Shown here piece after piece: positions 8,061 to 16,151 of a DNA stretch of 35,191 nt. How positions within the stretch are numbered: position 1 is the first letter of the stretch; each line of letters begins with the position of its first letter. Source of the DNA: Candidatus Aquidulcis sp. (GTDB taxonomy: Bacteria > Chloroflexota > Anaerolineae > UBA4142). The stretch is from NCBI GenBank assembly GCA_020723345.1, contig DYJA01000030.1, positions 28,543 through 63,733 on the forward strand, given 5' to 3'. The notes beneath the pieces are model-generated. The model was given only the letters and a program-made list of their open reading frames with translations. It was not told where the DNA came from and made no database searches. A program made the position numbers and the translations under genes.

Positions 8061-8360
8061 ATGAACAAATCAAACCAATCACAGATGGTGATGGGCGTCG
8101 CGGTGTATCTGCCGCATCAATGGGAGCGATTGTTGGCGACGGCGGAAGATCGCGAGAAACTTGAAGGCACATGGGATGAATGGCGCGCGGTGCTCGACGA
8201 GAGTGAACGCAACATGCGCGCGATTGGAATCAAGCCAATCGAAGTCGTGCTGGACATGGACGAATTCGAAAAATATTGCGCCGAGCGTGGTTTGACCAAT
8301 GTCGGCGGCACGCGCGCCGAGTACGTGGCAGAACGATTACGCCAAGCATCGCAATGGTGA
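8061..8360 (+). CDS. Hypothetical protein coupled to the restriction-modification gene
   Basis: Protein of 99 aa whose ATG lies one base after the methylase TGA (8057-8059), a spacing that implies translational coupling. It is acidic with a Trp-rich helical middle (LEGTWDEWRAVLDESERNM) and has no membrane segment. The sequence is not recognised; the central VVLDMDEFEKYCAERGL resembles small acidic partner proteins. Its position suggests a role with the upstream enzyme, for example as a modulator, but this is inference from context only. Confidence 0.65.
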   Translation: MNKSNQSQMVMGVAVYLPHQWERLLATAEDREKLEGTWDEWRAVLDESERNMRAIGIKPIEVVLDMDEFEKYCAERGLTNVGGTRAEYVAERLRQASQW

Positions 8361-8361
8361 A

Positions 8362-8456
8362 TTTTCGATCCTTCGACTTCGCTCAGGACAGGTTTTCGAT
8401 TGCTGATTTTCGATTACGAGTAAATCAGAAATCGAAAATCGGAAATCGAAAATCAA
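8362..8456. repeat. Composite intergenic repeat: TCCTTCGACTTCGCTCAGGA element plus foldback
   Basis: 8369-8390 holds TCCTTCGACTTCGCTCAGGA followed by CA, a word I recall as recurring in intergenic DNA of many bacteria. It is followed by a foldback: GATTTTCGATT (8405-8415) against two copies of AATCGAAAATC (8430-8440 and 8444-8454). It separates the R-M pair from the MFS gene. Confidence 0.6.
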
Positions 8457-8475
8457 TAATTGGACAAATAGATCA

Positions 8476-9699
8476 TTGAACACTGACACCCAAGAATCTC
8501 CAACCTCGAATCACCAATCCTGGCAACTGCTTACCTTCCTCTTCGCGCTCGCGAATTTCCTCGAAGTCGCGGTGGTCGCGCATTTCGTTTTGTTTACGCC
8601 CGCGTTTCTCCTCGCGATTGGTTTCGGCAAAAGTGAGATTGACGCGTGGACAGGACCGATTTCCTCGCTCGCGTTTTTGTTCGGTGTTTGGTTCGTGCCA
8701 TTTTGGGGCGTCTTCGCCGATCGCTATGGACGCAAGCCGCTGGTTCTGCGAAGCCACTATGTCGAAATGATCGCGATGGCGCTCGCGGCGATCTCCAACC
8801 ACATCTGGCTGTATCTGATCGCGCGCGCCTTGACAGGACTCGCGCTTGGCAACACGGGCTTGATGTACGCGTCGCTCACCGAAGCCGCGCCGAAAAACCG
8901 CGTCGCGCTCGCGTTGGGATTGGTGAACGCGTCTGCGCCGCTGGGCGCGCTCGTCGGTGGGTTGCTGGGCGGCTGGCTCGTTTCCGAATTCGGCGTCCAC
9001 GCGCTTTTTGGCGTCGACGCGGCGATTTGTCTGATCACCGCGGTCATTCTGACCGCGTTCTATCGCGAGACGTTCACGCCGCGACCGACGCCGCCCGTGT
9101 CCACAATGCTCGGTGACGCGTTGCGCGCGGTGATTCATTCGCCTGTCGCCGTGACGATTTTCGTCGTCAGTTTCATTTCGTCGTCCGCGTTTTTCGTCGC
9201 GTATCCGTACTTGCCCGTGCGCGTCGGTGAACTGGTCGGCGAACGCGCCGCGCCCGCGATGATCGGCTTGACGCAAGGACTCGCGGGCGTGACGACGTTG
9301 CTCGGCTCCGCGCTGTGGGGCGCGCTGGCAGATCGCGCGGGGCATCGGCGCTTGCTTGCGGCGTTGATGACGCTGATGCCGTTGCTGTGGCTGCCGATAT
9401 TTTTCGCGCAAGACATGACCGCGCTCACAGTCGGCTGGGTGCTGCTTAACGCGGTCAGTCCATCGGTCAGCAGTTTGATGTACACGATCATCAGTCTCAA
9501 CGTGCCTGCGGAAAAACGCGGATCGGTCTTGAGCATGATCTATTTGCCGATGAACCTCGCATTCATCGTGGGACCATTTGCCGCGTCGCTCATCGCGCGC
9601 AGTTTGGAGGTGCGCGATGTGTTTCTGGTTTCGGCGGGCTTGGCGCTGATCGCGCTGGTGATTTTTGTGGGGAATGTGGGGAGAACGCGGGAAAAGTAA
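8476..9699 (+). CDS. Major facilitator superfamily transporter
   Basis: Protein of 407 aa with about twelve hydrophobic helices. MFS motif A appears in the loop after the second helix as GVFADRYGRKPLVLRS, and a related G..ADRAGHRR occurs at the start of the second half. The Gly-rich LGALVGGLLGGWL helix is typical of drug or sugar efflux-type MFS proteins. The start is a TTG at 8476 without a convincing ribosome site; no better start keeps the first helix, so the N-terminus is uncertain by a few residues. Substrate unknown. Apparently monocistronic. Confidence 0.85.
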   Translation: MNTDTQESPTSNHQSWQLLTFLFALANFLEVAVVAHFVLFTPAFLLAIGFGKSEIDAWTGPISSLAFLFGVWFVPFWGVFADRYGRKPLVLRSHYVEMIAMALAAISNHIWLYLIARALTGLALGNTGLMYASLTEAAPKNRVALALGLVNASAPLGALVGGLLGGWLVSEFGVHALFGVDAAICLITAVILTAFYRETFTPRPTPPVSTMLGDALRAVIHSPVAVTIFVVSFISSSAFFVAYPYLPVRVGELVGERAAPAMIGLTQGLAGVTTLLGSALWGALADRAGHRRLLAALMTLMPLLWLPIFFAQDMTALTVGWVLLNAVSPSVSSLMYTIISLNVPAEKRGSVLSMIYLPMNLAFIVGPFAASLIARSLEVRDVFLVSAGLALIALVIFVGNVGRTREK

Positions 9700-9714
9700 T
9701 TTTCGGTCTTTCGG

Positions 9715-9792
9715 CTTCTTGGACACTGATAAACACTGATGAACACTGATTTCGCTATCTGTGTTTATCTGCGTTCATCTGTGTTCAAAGAA
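9715..9792. repeat. Foldback element of the ACACTGAT/ATCTGTGTTC family, copy 1
   Basis: Three tandem arms of the form GGACACTGATAAACACTGAT plus one more unit are followed by ATCTGTGTTTATCTGCGTTC plus one more unit in inverse complement, giving an imperfect stem of about 36 bp. The core of the element at 33755-33886 is the same family. It lies between the convergent MFS gene and the antitoxin-like gene and could act as a bidirectional terminator. Confidence 0.75.
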
Positions 9793-9864
9793 TTTTCGCT
9801 GTCGCGATAGTCTTCATAGGGGAATGCCATAAATCGGAAAGCAACCGCGTTTCGGAAGAGGACA

Positions 9865-10110
9865 TTACAATTTGGCAAGGCGCTCAAACAAGGTGCGGTT
9901 CTCACGGACGAGTTTTTCGGCGAATGGAATTGCGCTCTCCGCAAAGCGGGATTGCGATTGAGATTCGTTTCTTTCTTTCGCTTGCGCTTGGACGCGCAGC
10001 CACGCCTCGACGGCTTCGACGACGAAGGCGCGGACTTGTTGCGCCGAGATGCGATGATGGTCAAGTTCTTGCGTTACCGATTCAGGCAGCTCGATTGTAA
10101 TTCTGTCCAT
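9865..10110 (-). CDS. Orphan antitoxin-like small protein
   Basis: Protein of 81 aa from the ATG at 10110 (MDRITIELPE..), with GAGGA about 8 nt upstream. An upstream TTG at 10140 overlaps the -10 box and is unlikely. The N-terminus ITIELPESVTQELD followed by two helices (QQVRAFVVEAVEAWLRVQ) resembles ribbon-helix-helix or VapB-like antitoxins; the C-terminal half is polar and helical. No toxin gene lies next to it, and the downstream 150 bp hold only the foldback. It is divergent from the SDR gene at 10170. Confidence 0.6.
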   Translation of the reverse strand: MDRITIELPESVTQELDHHRISAQQVRAFVVEAVEAWLRVQAQAKERNESQSQSRFAESAIPFAEKLVRENRTLFERLAKL

Positions 10111-10139
10111 CAGAGGTTCCTCATTTTCAATCTGACGCA

Positions 10140-10168
10140 ATTATAACACATTGCGAATAGGGAGGCAA
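10140..10168 (-). promoter_or_regulatory. Promoter of the antitoxin-like gene
   Basis: On the minus strand, TTGCCT (10163-10168) and TATAAT (10140-10145) are separated by 17 bp. It overlaps the ribosome site of the divergent SDR gene, so binding by the antitoxin-like protein here could affect both genes (inference). Confidence 0.6.
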
Positions 10169-10169
10169 C

Positions 10170-10922
10170 ATGTTTCGTCTCGACAACAAAATCGCGCTGG
10201 TCACGGGCGGCGGGCGCGGACTGGGACGCGCGATCGCGCTCGCGTTGGCGGAAGCGGGCGCGGATGTCGCAGTGACGAGCCGCACGCTCGAACAACTGAA
10301 CGAGGTCGCGGAGCAAATCCGTACGCGCGGTCGCCGCGCGCTCGCGGTAGAAACGGACGTGAGCGACAGCGCGTCGGTCGCGCAGATGGTCGAGGCGGCG
10401 CGCCAAGAGTTCGGACGGATTGACGTGCTGGTGAATTGCGCGGGCGTTGGCTGGGCGGAGAAACTCGCGGAGATGAGCGACGGCACGTTCGATTGGATCG
10501 TCAAGACGAATTTGTACGGGACGTTCTATTGTTGCCGCGAAGTGTTGCGCGGAATGATCGAGCAAAAGAGCGGGAGCATCATCAACATCGCGTCGGTCGC
10601 GGGCGCGAAAGGTGTCCCTGGGCTGGGCGCGTACGGCGCGAGCAAAGGCGGCGTCATCACGCTGACCAAAGCGCTCGCGATGGAAAACATGCGGCACAAT
10701 GTCCGCGTGAACGCGATCGCGCCTGGCTATTTTCGCACCGATATGAATTCTGCGATTCTCGACGATCCTGACGCGGGTCCCAAACTCATCAAGCGAATTC
10801 CGATGCGCCGCGCGGGCGATCCGAAAGAAATTGGCGGACTCGCGATTTATCTCGCAAGCGATGAATCGTCATTTGTGACGGGGGAAGTGTACTTTATCAG
10901 CGGCGGGGAGATGGCGCAGTGA
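10170..10922 (+). CDS. SDR family oxidoreductase (FabG-like)
   Basis: Protein of 250 aa; GGAGG (10161-10165) is 4 nt before the ATG. Classical short-chain dehydrogenase motifs are present: cofactor site TGGGRGLG (12-19), NCAG at 89-92, N114, S142 in IASVAG, and the YxxxK pair Y155/K159. VNAIAPGYFRTDM and the FVTGEVYFISGG end are typical of 3-oxoacyl-ACP reductase/glucose-dehydrogenase-like SDRs. Arg residues after the second strand (TSRTLEQL) suggest NADP(H). The gene is alone, so the substrate cannot be inferred and a fatty-acid role is not implied. Confidence 0.9.
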   Translation: MFRLDNKIALVTGGGRGLGRAIALALAEAGADVAVTSRTLEQLNEVAEQIRTRGRRALAVETDVSDSASVAQMVEAARQEFGRIDVLVNCAGVGWAEKLAEMSDGTFDWIVKTNLYGTFYCCREVLRGMIEQKSGSIINIASVAGAKGVPGLGAYGASKGGVITLTKALAMENMRHNVRVNAIAPGYFRTDMNSAILDDPDAGPKLIKRIPMRRAGDPKEIGGLAIYLASDESSFVTGEVYFISGGEMAQ

Positions 10923-10964
10923 GGGAGCGAGACGCGAGAGGCGAGGGGCGCAGGCAAGATGCGA

Positions 10965-11450
10965 CTATTCGTTGGCTTGGCGTAAAACCGAATCAACCAC
11001 GTCTTGACTGATGCTGAATCCCTGTTGTCGCAGTTGCTCAATGTCAGGACGGATTGCCGCTAGAAGACCTGTCCGTTTCGCTTTGAGCAAAATGCCGAGC
11101 GTCCCAATCTTCTTCAATTTCAGTTCGGCAAGTTTGCGGCGTCCCCTTTTTTCATCCATCAGCACCCAGTCCGCGCCGATTTCGCGCGCCAATACAATTG
11201 TTTCAGCTTCGCCCAAGTCCATTTCATCCAGCAGGACATCAACTGCCAAGCGGTCTTGGACGCGAACAGTCTTTATCCACGTTGCAGCGGATACCTCGCG
11301 TTTTGCGCCGCCTTCTTCGCGCCCTCGTGCTACGGCTTCATCGTACACCGCTTGCGCGATTTGGATTTCGCCAAAGAGGTGCTTGAGCAGATCGAAGCGT
11401 TGAATTGTTGCGAGTCCAATCAAGGGCGTGGTGTTCGAGACAACAATCAT
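10965..11450 (-). CDS. DUF3368 PIN-like toxin of a TA module
   Basis: Protein of 161 aa. The N-terminus IVVSNTTPLIGLATI, the central LGEAETIVLAREIGADWVLMDEKRGR and the C-terminal helices match DUF3368, the PIN-like RNase toxin partner of UPF0175 antitoxins. Acidic residues E and D of the PIN core are visible (GEAET, LMDE), but the first position is Asn (VSNTT) rather than Asp. Its ATG overlaps the last 4 nt of the antitoxin gene (11447-11450), so the pair is translationally coupled. Confidence 0.85.
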   Translation of the reverse strand: MIVVSNTTPLIGLATIQRFDLLKHLFGEIQIAQAVYDEAVARGREEGGAKREVSAATWIKTVRVQDRLAVDVLLDEMDLGEAETIVLAREIGADWVLMDEKRGRRKLAELKLKKIGTLGILLKAKRTGLLAAIRPDIEQLRQQGFSISQDVVDSVLRQANE

Positions 11451-11728
11451 CGGTTGGGCTTGACCTCCAATTTTTCGACTGCCTCAAACTCTTCGTCGAG
11501 TTCTTCGGGAGTGTAGTTAATGTAAGCGATGCCGCGCGCACGAAGCAAAGCCAAGAACTCGACGCGAGTGATGTTCAACAGACGCGCCGCCTTGCCCGAA
11601 GAAACATGCCCTTCAGTGAACAGCGTCAAGACCAGCCACTCAACAAGGCGACGTTGTACCGCGTTTTGGTCAAAGCCATATTGAAGGAGCGGTGCGGGGA
11701 TGCGAACTTGAAATGTTGTTTCAGTCAT
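11447..11728 (-). CDS. UPF0175 family antitoxin
   Basis: Protein of 93 aa from the ATG at 11728, with AGGAGG 7 nt upstream; the frame runs further upstream without another ribosome site. The core LVEWLVLTLFTEGHVSSGKA-ARLLNITRVEFLALL-RARGIAYINYTPEELDEE is characteristic of UPF0175, a winged-helix-like DNA-binding antitoxin. It precedes and overlaps its DUF3368 toxin by 4 nt. A promoter with 17-bp spacing lies just upstream, where autoregulation would be expected. Confidence 0.87.
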   Translation of the reverse strand: MTETTFQVRIPAPLLQYGFDQNAVQRRLVEWLVLTLFTEGHVSSGKAARLLNITRVEFLALLRARGIAYINYTPEELDEEFEAVEKLEVKPNR

Positions 11729-11763
11729 CCAATTTCCTCCTGTGACACAATCGTCTGAAACCG

Positions 11764-11792
11764 ATTGTATCGCAAAAGAGCAAATTTGCCAA
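11764..11792 (-). promoter_or_regulatory. Promoter of UPF0175-DUF3368 module
   Basis: Minus-strand TTGGCA (11787-11792) and TACAAT (11764-11769) are separated by 17 bp, 36 nt upstream of the antitoxin ATG. Confidence 0.6.
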
Positions 11793-11859
11793 TTGGGAAC
11801 AGAGCAACGTTGTCGCGCAACCACATCCTCGTATTCGCATCGGGCCTAATCGCCACTCA

Positions 11860-12056
11860 TCACACAAATTTCGCCGCGAGAATCCGCGCAACCTCTTCCA
11901 GAAATCTGCGATCTTGCGCGGTGAACGCGGCAGGCACGTCGCTGTCAATGTCAATCTCGCCAAAGACGCGCGCGCCGCGCATAATCGGCACGACGATTTC
12001 GCTGCGCGTTTGCAAACTGCACGCGATATATTCCACGTCCGCGTTCACTTCGTCTA
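11860..12056 (-). pseudogene. Truncated copy of the GAF/fRMsr-like gene
   Basis: The 62-codon open stretch reads NADVEYIACSLQTRSEIVV through to FLEEVARILAAKFV and is nearly identical, in protein and DNA, to the C-terminal 40% of the complete GAF gene at 12601-13071. The similarity stops abruptly near 12055, where the toxin end of the next TA module begins. The first ~90 residues of the domain are missing, including the GICG region, so it is almost certainly non-functional. Confidence 0.85.
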
Positions 12057-12068
12057 CTCCGAACTACG

Positions 12069-12338
12069 TTACAAACGAGAAATCAATTTCTCATAATCCG
12101 CATGCGCGCCGATCCAAAACCAAACCACCACATCTCCATCGCGAGTTCCAACAGCGCGATAATCCAAATTGATTCGCGCTGAGTAAATTGGTCTGGTCGG
12201 ATGTATTTGCTTGAAATGCAAACTTGGGTGATACGGATTTTGTTTGAAAAATCTGTACGCCTGGCGGGCTTGACGCTGGACATGTTGCGGCAACTGCTCC
12301 AACGCTTTGCGAAAATGCTCGGTGGTATGCGAGGTCAT
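12069..12338 (-). CDS. RelE/ParE-family toxin
   Basis: Protein of 89 aa. FRKALEQLPQHVQRQARQAY, then FFKQNPYHPSLHFKQI, then YSARINLDYRAVGTRDGDVVVWFWIGAHADYEKL follow the compact RelE/ParE fold of ribosome-dependent mRNA interferases or gyrase poisons. The C-terminal HADYEKLI end is typical of this toxin group. The start codon overlaps the stop of the upstream antitoxin by 4 nt. It lies between a truncated and a complete copy of the GAF gene. Confidence 0.85.
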   Translation of the reverse strand: MTSHTTEHFRKALEQLPQHVQRQARQAYRFFKQNPYHPSLHFKQIHPTRPIYSARINLDYRAVGTRDGDVVVWFWIGAHADYEKLISRL

Positions 12339-12553
12339 AACTTGTCTGGGTCAAGCACCTGAGTTCGTCCAGCCCGAAATTCCGCCAGCGCTTCATCCGC
12401 CAATTGCTCAAGCGCGTGAGGCGACTTGGCAAAGAGTTCATCCCATCGTCGTTCCGAAGCAAGTTCTTCAAGTATCCAAGTGGCGACTGTATCTTGTTCT
12501 TGCTGAGGCAATTTGGACGCCTCGACGAATGCCCTCTCTAAAAGTTTTGTCAT
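12335..12553 (-). CDS. Antitoxin partner of the RelE/ParE toxin
   Basis: Protein of 72 aa from the ATG at 12553; AAGGAG lies 7 nt upstream. It is an acidic helical protein, LLERAFVEASKLPQQEQDTV followed by ATWILEELASERRWDELFAKS, ending in a segment that should wrap the toxin. This pattern is common among small antitoxins paired with RelE/ParE toxins. It overlaps the toxin by 4 nt. A TATAAT -10 box (minus strand, 12575-12580) precedes it, without a good -35. Confidence 0.8.
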   Translation of the reverse strand: MTKLLERAFVEASKLPQQEQDTVATWILEELASERRWDELFAKSPHALEQLADEALAEFRAGRTQVLDPDKL

Positions 12554-12600
12554 CGCGACGCTCCTTTCGCTTCGATTATACACGAAATTGCGCCGACGCG

Positions 12601-13071
12601 CTATTCTGTATCGCCCGCGAATCTCGCCGCGAGCAACCGCGCAACCTCTTCCAAGAATTTGCGATCGCGCGCGGTGAACGCGGCGGGCACGTCGCTGTCA
12701 ATGTCAATTTCGCCGAGGACGCGCGCGTCGCGCATAATCGGCACGACGATTTCGCTGCGCGTCTGCAAACTGCACGCGATATATGCCGCGTCCGCGTTCA
12801 CGTCGCCCACGACGACGGTTTCCTTCACGCGCGCGGCGCGCCCGCAAATCCCCGCGCCAATCGGGATGCGCGTGTGTTCGGTCGGTCGTCCGCGATACGG
12901 ACCCAGCACGAGCGTTTCGCCTTCAAGCAGATAGACGTAGACACCTGTGTAATGCGGAAAATTTTCGTGCAGCGCGGCGGTAGTTTTATCGAGCAACGTC
13001 GCGAGCGGCTCGCCCATTGATTTGTTGAGCAAGTCTATCGTTACGCGTTCGCGTGACGTACGATCATCCAT
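12601..13071 (-). CDS. GAF domain protein, free methionine-(R)-sulfoxide reductase-like
   Basis: Protein of 156 aa comprising a single GAF domain. RIPIGAGICG (C76), then YIACSLQTRSEIVVPI (C100) and GEIDIDS follow the fRMsr (YebR/MsrC) family, which reduces free methionine-R-sulfoxide. C76 and C100 align with Cys94 and Cys118 of the E. coli enzyme, while the position of Cys84 (KIACVRI) is occupied by TEHTRI here, so one of the three redox cysteines is lost. The enzyme could still use two cysteines, or act as a plain GAF sensor. AGGA precedes the ATG. A truncated second copy lies at 11860-12056. Confidence 0.8.
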   Translation of the reverse strand: MDDRTSRERVTIDLLNKSMGEPLATLLDKTTAALHENFPHYTGVYVYLLEGETLVLGPYRGRPTEHTRIPIGAGICGRAARVKETVVVGDVNADAAYIACSLQTRSEIVVPIMRDARVLGEIDIDSDVPAAFTARDRKFLEEVARLLAARFAGDTE

Positions 13072-13088
13072 TTCTATCCTCGATGGAA

Positions 13089-13121
13089 AAACCTGTCAGG
13101 TCTCCGAGACCTGACAGGTTT
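13089..13121. terminator. Perfect 15-bp foldback after nuoN, likely terminator
   Basis: AAACCTGTCAGGTCT (13089-13103) and its reverse complement (13107-13121) flank CCG. It lies 4 nt after the nuoN stop and before the GAF gene on the same strand, so it probably ends the nuo transcript. On the minus strand the hairpin is followed by only a short T-run. Confidence 0.75.
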
Positions 13122-13125
13122 CGTC

Positions 13126-14562
13126 TTATCGAATGAATCCGCCTGTCGCCCACGCAATCGCAGGCGTTGGATACAGCCCCAGCGCGATCACGCCGATCAA
13201 CGCGATGACGAGCGCGAGCGCGACGAGCGGCGCGACGCGCACGCGATCCCAGCCCGTCGCGGTCTCGCTCATGTACATCTGCACGATGGGGCGCAGATAA
13301 AAGTACGCCGACACGAGACTGTTCAGCACGCCGATTACCGCGAGCCACGCCCACCCCGTTTCGACTGCCGCGCTGAAGATGAAAAATTTCCCCGTGAATC
13401 CCGCGAGCGGCGGAAAGCCCGCGAGCGACAGCATGAAAATCGCGAACGCCGCCGCAACCAACGGATGTTTGCCTGCCGCGCCGCCAAAATCGCGAATCTC
13501 CAATCTCTCGCGCTCGCCGTCGCTCAGCGCGATCACCGCGCCGAACGCGCCCAGGTTCGTCAGTGTGTACGCGAGCAGATAGAACAGCGCGGACGACGCG
13601 CCGCTCGCGCCCATCGCGACAAGCGCGATCAAAATGTAGCCCGCGTGCGCGATGCTCGAGTACGCCAACATTCGCTTGACATTCGATTGCAGCAGCGCGG
13701 CGACGTTGCCGAGTGTCATCGTCAGCACCGCGATCACCGCAAGCGCGAGCCGCCAATCGAGCGCGGGGAGCGCGACGAGAAACGCGCGGAAGAACGCGCC
13801 GAACGCGGCGGCTTTGACCGCGACGCTCATAAACGCAGTGACCGCCGTCGGCGCGCCGTCGTACACGTCGGGCGTCCACCAGTGAAACGGCACGAGCGCA
13901 ACTTTGAACGCAAAGCCGACGAGCAGCAAGCCCATGCCAATCAGTACGAGATCGTTCGAGAAATTCTTGTTGAGCGCATCGGCAATCTTCATCAAATTTG
14001 TCGTGCCCGTGCCGCCGAAAATGAACGCGATGCCGTAGAGAAAAAACGCGGACGAAAACGCGCCGAGCAAAAAATATTTCAAGCCCGCTTCGAGCGAACG
14101 CGCATCGGCGCGCTTGAACGCGGCGAGAATGTACAGCGGCAGCGAAAGTAATTCGAGCGCGAGAAAGATGACGATGAGGTCGGTCGCGGTCGCCATCAAA
14201 ATCATGCCGACCACGGCGAACAGCACGAGCACATAGTACTCGCCTTGATCGACGCGGTGCGCGCGAATGAAATCGATGGCGAGCAAAATGCTCAACGCCG
14301 CGCCGAGCAGAATCACGAGCGTCAGAAACAAACCAAAGTCATCGGCGACGACCATTCTGCCAAACGCGCTAGCGTTCGCGTCCCACAAGCCAATCGTCGC
14401 ACCAGCCGCGACGAGCAAGCCGATCAAACTCGCAAAGCCGAGCCAGCGTTTGCGATGCGCGGGCGTGACGAGTTCGGCAAGCAAGACGACGAGCGCGGTG
14501 ATCGCGACGATCAGCGCGGGGGCGATCACGCGGAAATTTAGGTCAGGGACGGAGAGACTCAT
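13126..14562 (-). CDS. nuoN: NADH-quinone oxidoreductase subunit N
   Basis: Protein of 478 aa, one of the three antiporter-like proton-pumping subunits of complex I in the cytoplasmic membrane, with about 14 helices. The conserved charged pair is present: E137 in FLALELLSLPLYIL and K220 in GFAFKVALVPFHWWTPDVYD. The motif GAPTAVTAFMSVAVKAAAF with a further Lys is also intact. It is last in the operon; the gap to nuoM (14563-14640) holds a foldback of the word CGTGTTGCGTG, and a 15-bp hairpin follows the stop. Length is normal. Confidence 0.96.
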   Translation of the reverse strand: MSLSVPDLNFRVIAPALIVAITALVVLLAELVTPAHRKRWLGFASLIGLLVAAGATIGLWDANASAFGRMVVADDFGLFLTLVILLGAALSILLAIDFIRAHRVDQGEYYVLVLFAVVGMILMATATDLIVIFLALELLSLPLYILAAFKRADARSLEAGLKYFLLGAFSSAFFLYGIAFIFGGTGTTNLMKIADALNKNFSNDLVLIGMGLLLVGFAFKVALVPFHWWTPDVYDGAPTAVTAFMSVAVKAAAFGAFFRAFLVALPALDWRLALAVIAVLTMTLGNVAALLQSNVKRMLAYSSIAHAGYILIALVAMGASGASSALFYLLAYTLTNLGAFGAVIALSDGERERLEIRDFGGAAGKHPLVAAAFAIFMLSLAGFPPLAGFTGKFFIFSAAVETGWAWLAVIGVLNSLVSAYFYLRPIVQMYMSETATGWDRVRVAPLVALALVIALIGVIALGLYPTPAIAWATGGFIR

Positions 14563-14566
14563 AGTG

Positions 14567-14640
14567 AATTTTCGATTTTCGATTGCGTGAAACGTGTTGC
14601 GTGTTGCGTGAAAACGGAATACGCAACACGCAGCACGTTT
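14567..14640. repeat. Intergenic foldback, nuoN-nuoM gap
   Basis: After a TTTTCGATT word, CGTGTTGCGTGTTGCGTG (14593-14610) is followed by ACGCAACACGCAGCACG, its inverse complement with one change. The 18-nt left arm occurs exactly at 17847-17864 inside nuoL, and with one mismatch at 26265-26282. Confidence 0.8.
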
Positions 14641-16116
14641 TCATTTGATTGCACTTAACAAACTTGACACACTCGGCATCATCGGATCCAAGAACGTGCG
14701 CGGGTAGACGCCGATCCAGACGATAAAGACGACGAGCGCGACAAGCAGCGCGATTTCGCGCGGCGATAAATCCTTCAGCGATTTGTTTTCGTCGCGCGTG
14801 AGCGGACCGTTCATCACGCGTTGGTACATCCAAAGCAAGTAAATCGCGGACAGCACGACGCCGGTCGCGGCAACTGCGGCGTACCAGACATTCGTTTGAA
14901 ACGCGCCGACGAGAATGAGAAACTCGCCGACGAAGCCGTTCAAGCCAGGCAAACCGACAGACGAGAACATCACGATCAGCAGGAACGCCGCGTAGATCGG
15001 CATCGCTTTGGCGACGCCGCCAAAATCGGCGATGAGGCGCGTGTGGCGACGTTCGTACAACATGCCGACGAGCAAAAAGAGCGCGCCCGTTGACAAGCCG
15101 TGATTGATCATTTGCAAAATGCCGCCGCTGATTCCTTGCGCGTTGAACGCGAACAGACCGAGCATCACAAAACCCAGGTGCGATACGCTCGAAAACGCGA
15201 CGAGCGATTTGACATCGCGCTGGACTGCCGACACAATCGCGCCGTAAATAATGCCGATGAGCGCGAGCGCGATGATGATCGGCGCGAATTGTTGTGATGC
15301 TTCGGGAAACAGCGGCAGGTTGAAGCGGATGAAACCGTACGTTCCCATCTTCAACAGCACACCCGCGAGAATCACGCTGCCTGCCGTCGGCGCTTCGACG
15401 TGCGCGTCGGGCAGCCAGGTGTGGAACGGGAACATCGGTACTTTGATCGCAAAGGCGAGCGCGAACGCGCCGAACAACCACGGCTGAAGTCCGAGCGGCA
15501 CAGGCGTTCCCAACAGGTCAGGCAGCGCGAACGTGAGCGCGCCCGTCGCGTCGCGATGCGCAAAGACCAAAACCAGAATCGCGACGAGCATTAACGTCGA
15601 GCCGAACATCGTGAACAGTATGAATTTGATTGCCGCGTAGACGCGCCGCCCGTGTCCCCAAATGCCGATGAGGAACGCCATCGGAATCAACGTGAATTCC
15701 CAAAAGACGTAGAACAGGAACAGATCGAGCGAGACGAACACGCCGATCATCGCGGCTTCGAGCGCGAGGAAAAAGAGGTGATACTCTTTGACGCGCTCGG
15801 TGATACCGACCCAGGATCCGCCAATCGCGATGACCATCAAGAACGTCGTCAGCATGACGAGCAGAATGCTCAACCCGTCGACGCCGACATAGTACGAAAT
15901 GTCGAATTGCGGAATCCACGCGACGCGCTCGACGAATTGCATTTCGGCGGTGCCGCGAAAGGACGCGAAAAGTGCTACGGAAACCGCGAATTCCGCGAGC
16001 GTGACGAGCAGCGCGAAAAACCGAATCGCGCGTTCCGATTGGCGCGGGATGAAAAGCAGAATCAGCGCGCCGAGAAGTGGAATTACAATTAGGGCAGAAA
16101 GAAAATTGAATGGCAT
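14641..16116 (-). CDS. nuoM: NADH-quinone oxidoreductase subunit M
   Basis: Protein of 491 aa from the ATG at 16116 ([16 protein letters not shown]..); a TTG five codons earlier is possible, and neither start has a strong ribosome site. It is an antiporter-like membrane subunit of complex I. Key residues are E140 in [10 protein letters not shown] and K225 in [20 protein letters not shown], followed by [17 protein letters not shown]. It is preceded by the lipoprotein gene at 16152 with a 35-nt gap and followed by nuoN. Confidence 0.96.
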   Translation of the reverse strand: MPFNFLSALIVIPLLGALILLFIPRQSERAIRFFALLVTLAEFAVSVALFASFRGTAEMQFVERVAWIPQFDISYYVGVDGLSILLVMLTTFLMVIAIGGSWVGITERVKEYHLFFLALEAAMIGVFVSLDLFLFYVFWEFTLIPMAFLIGIWGHGRRVYAAIKFILFTMFGSTLMLVAILVLVFAHRDATGALTFALPDLLGTPVPLGLQPWLFGAFALAFAIKVPMFPFHTWLPDAHVEAPTAGSVILAGVLLKMGTYGFIRFNLPLFPEASQQFAPIIIALALIGIIYGAIVSAVQRDVKSLVAFSSVSHLGFVMLGLFAFNAQGISGGILQMINHGLSTGALFLLVGMLYERRHTRLIADFGGVAKAMPIYAAFLLIVMFSSVGLPGLNGFVGEFLILVGAFQTNVWYAAVAATGVVLSAIYLLWMYQRVMNGPLTRDENKSLKDLSPREIALLVALVVFIVWIGVYPRTFLDPMMPSVSSLLSAIK

Positions 16117-16151
16117 AATTGTAACAGGCAAATCGTCATTGTGAAAATGGA

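Noticed and set aside
8473-9726. Minus-strand ORF of 417 codons opposite the MFS gene
   Set aside because: Polar, His/Arg/Gln-rich sequence mirroring a membrane protein; typical shadow.
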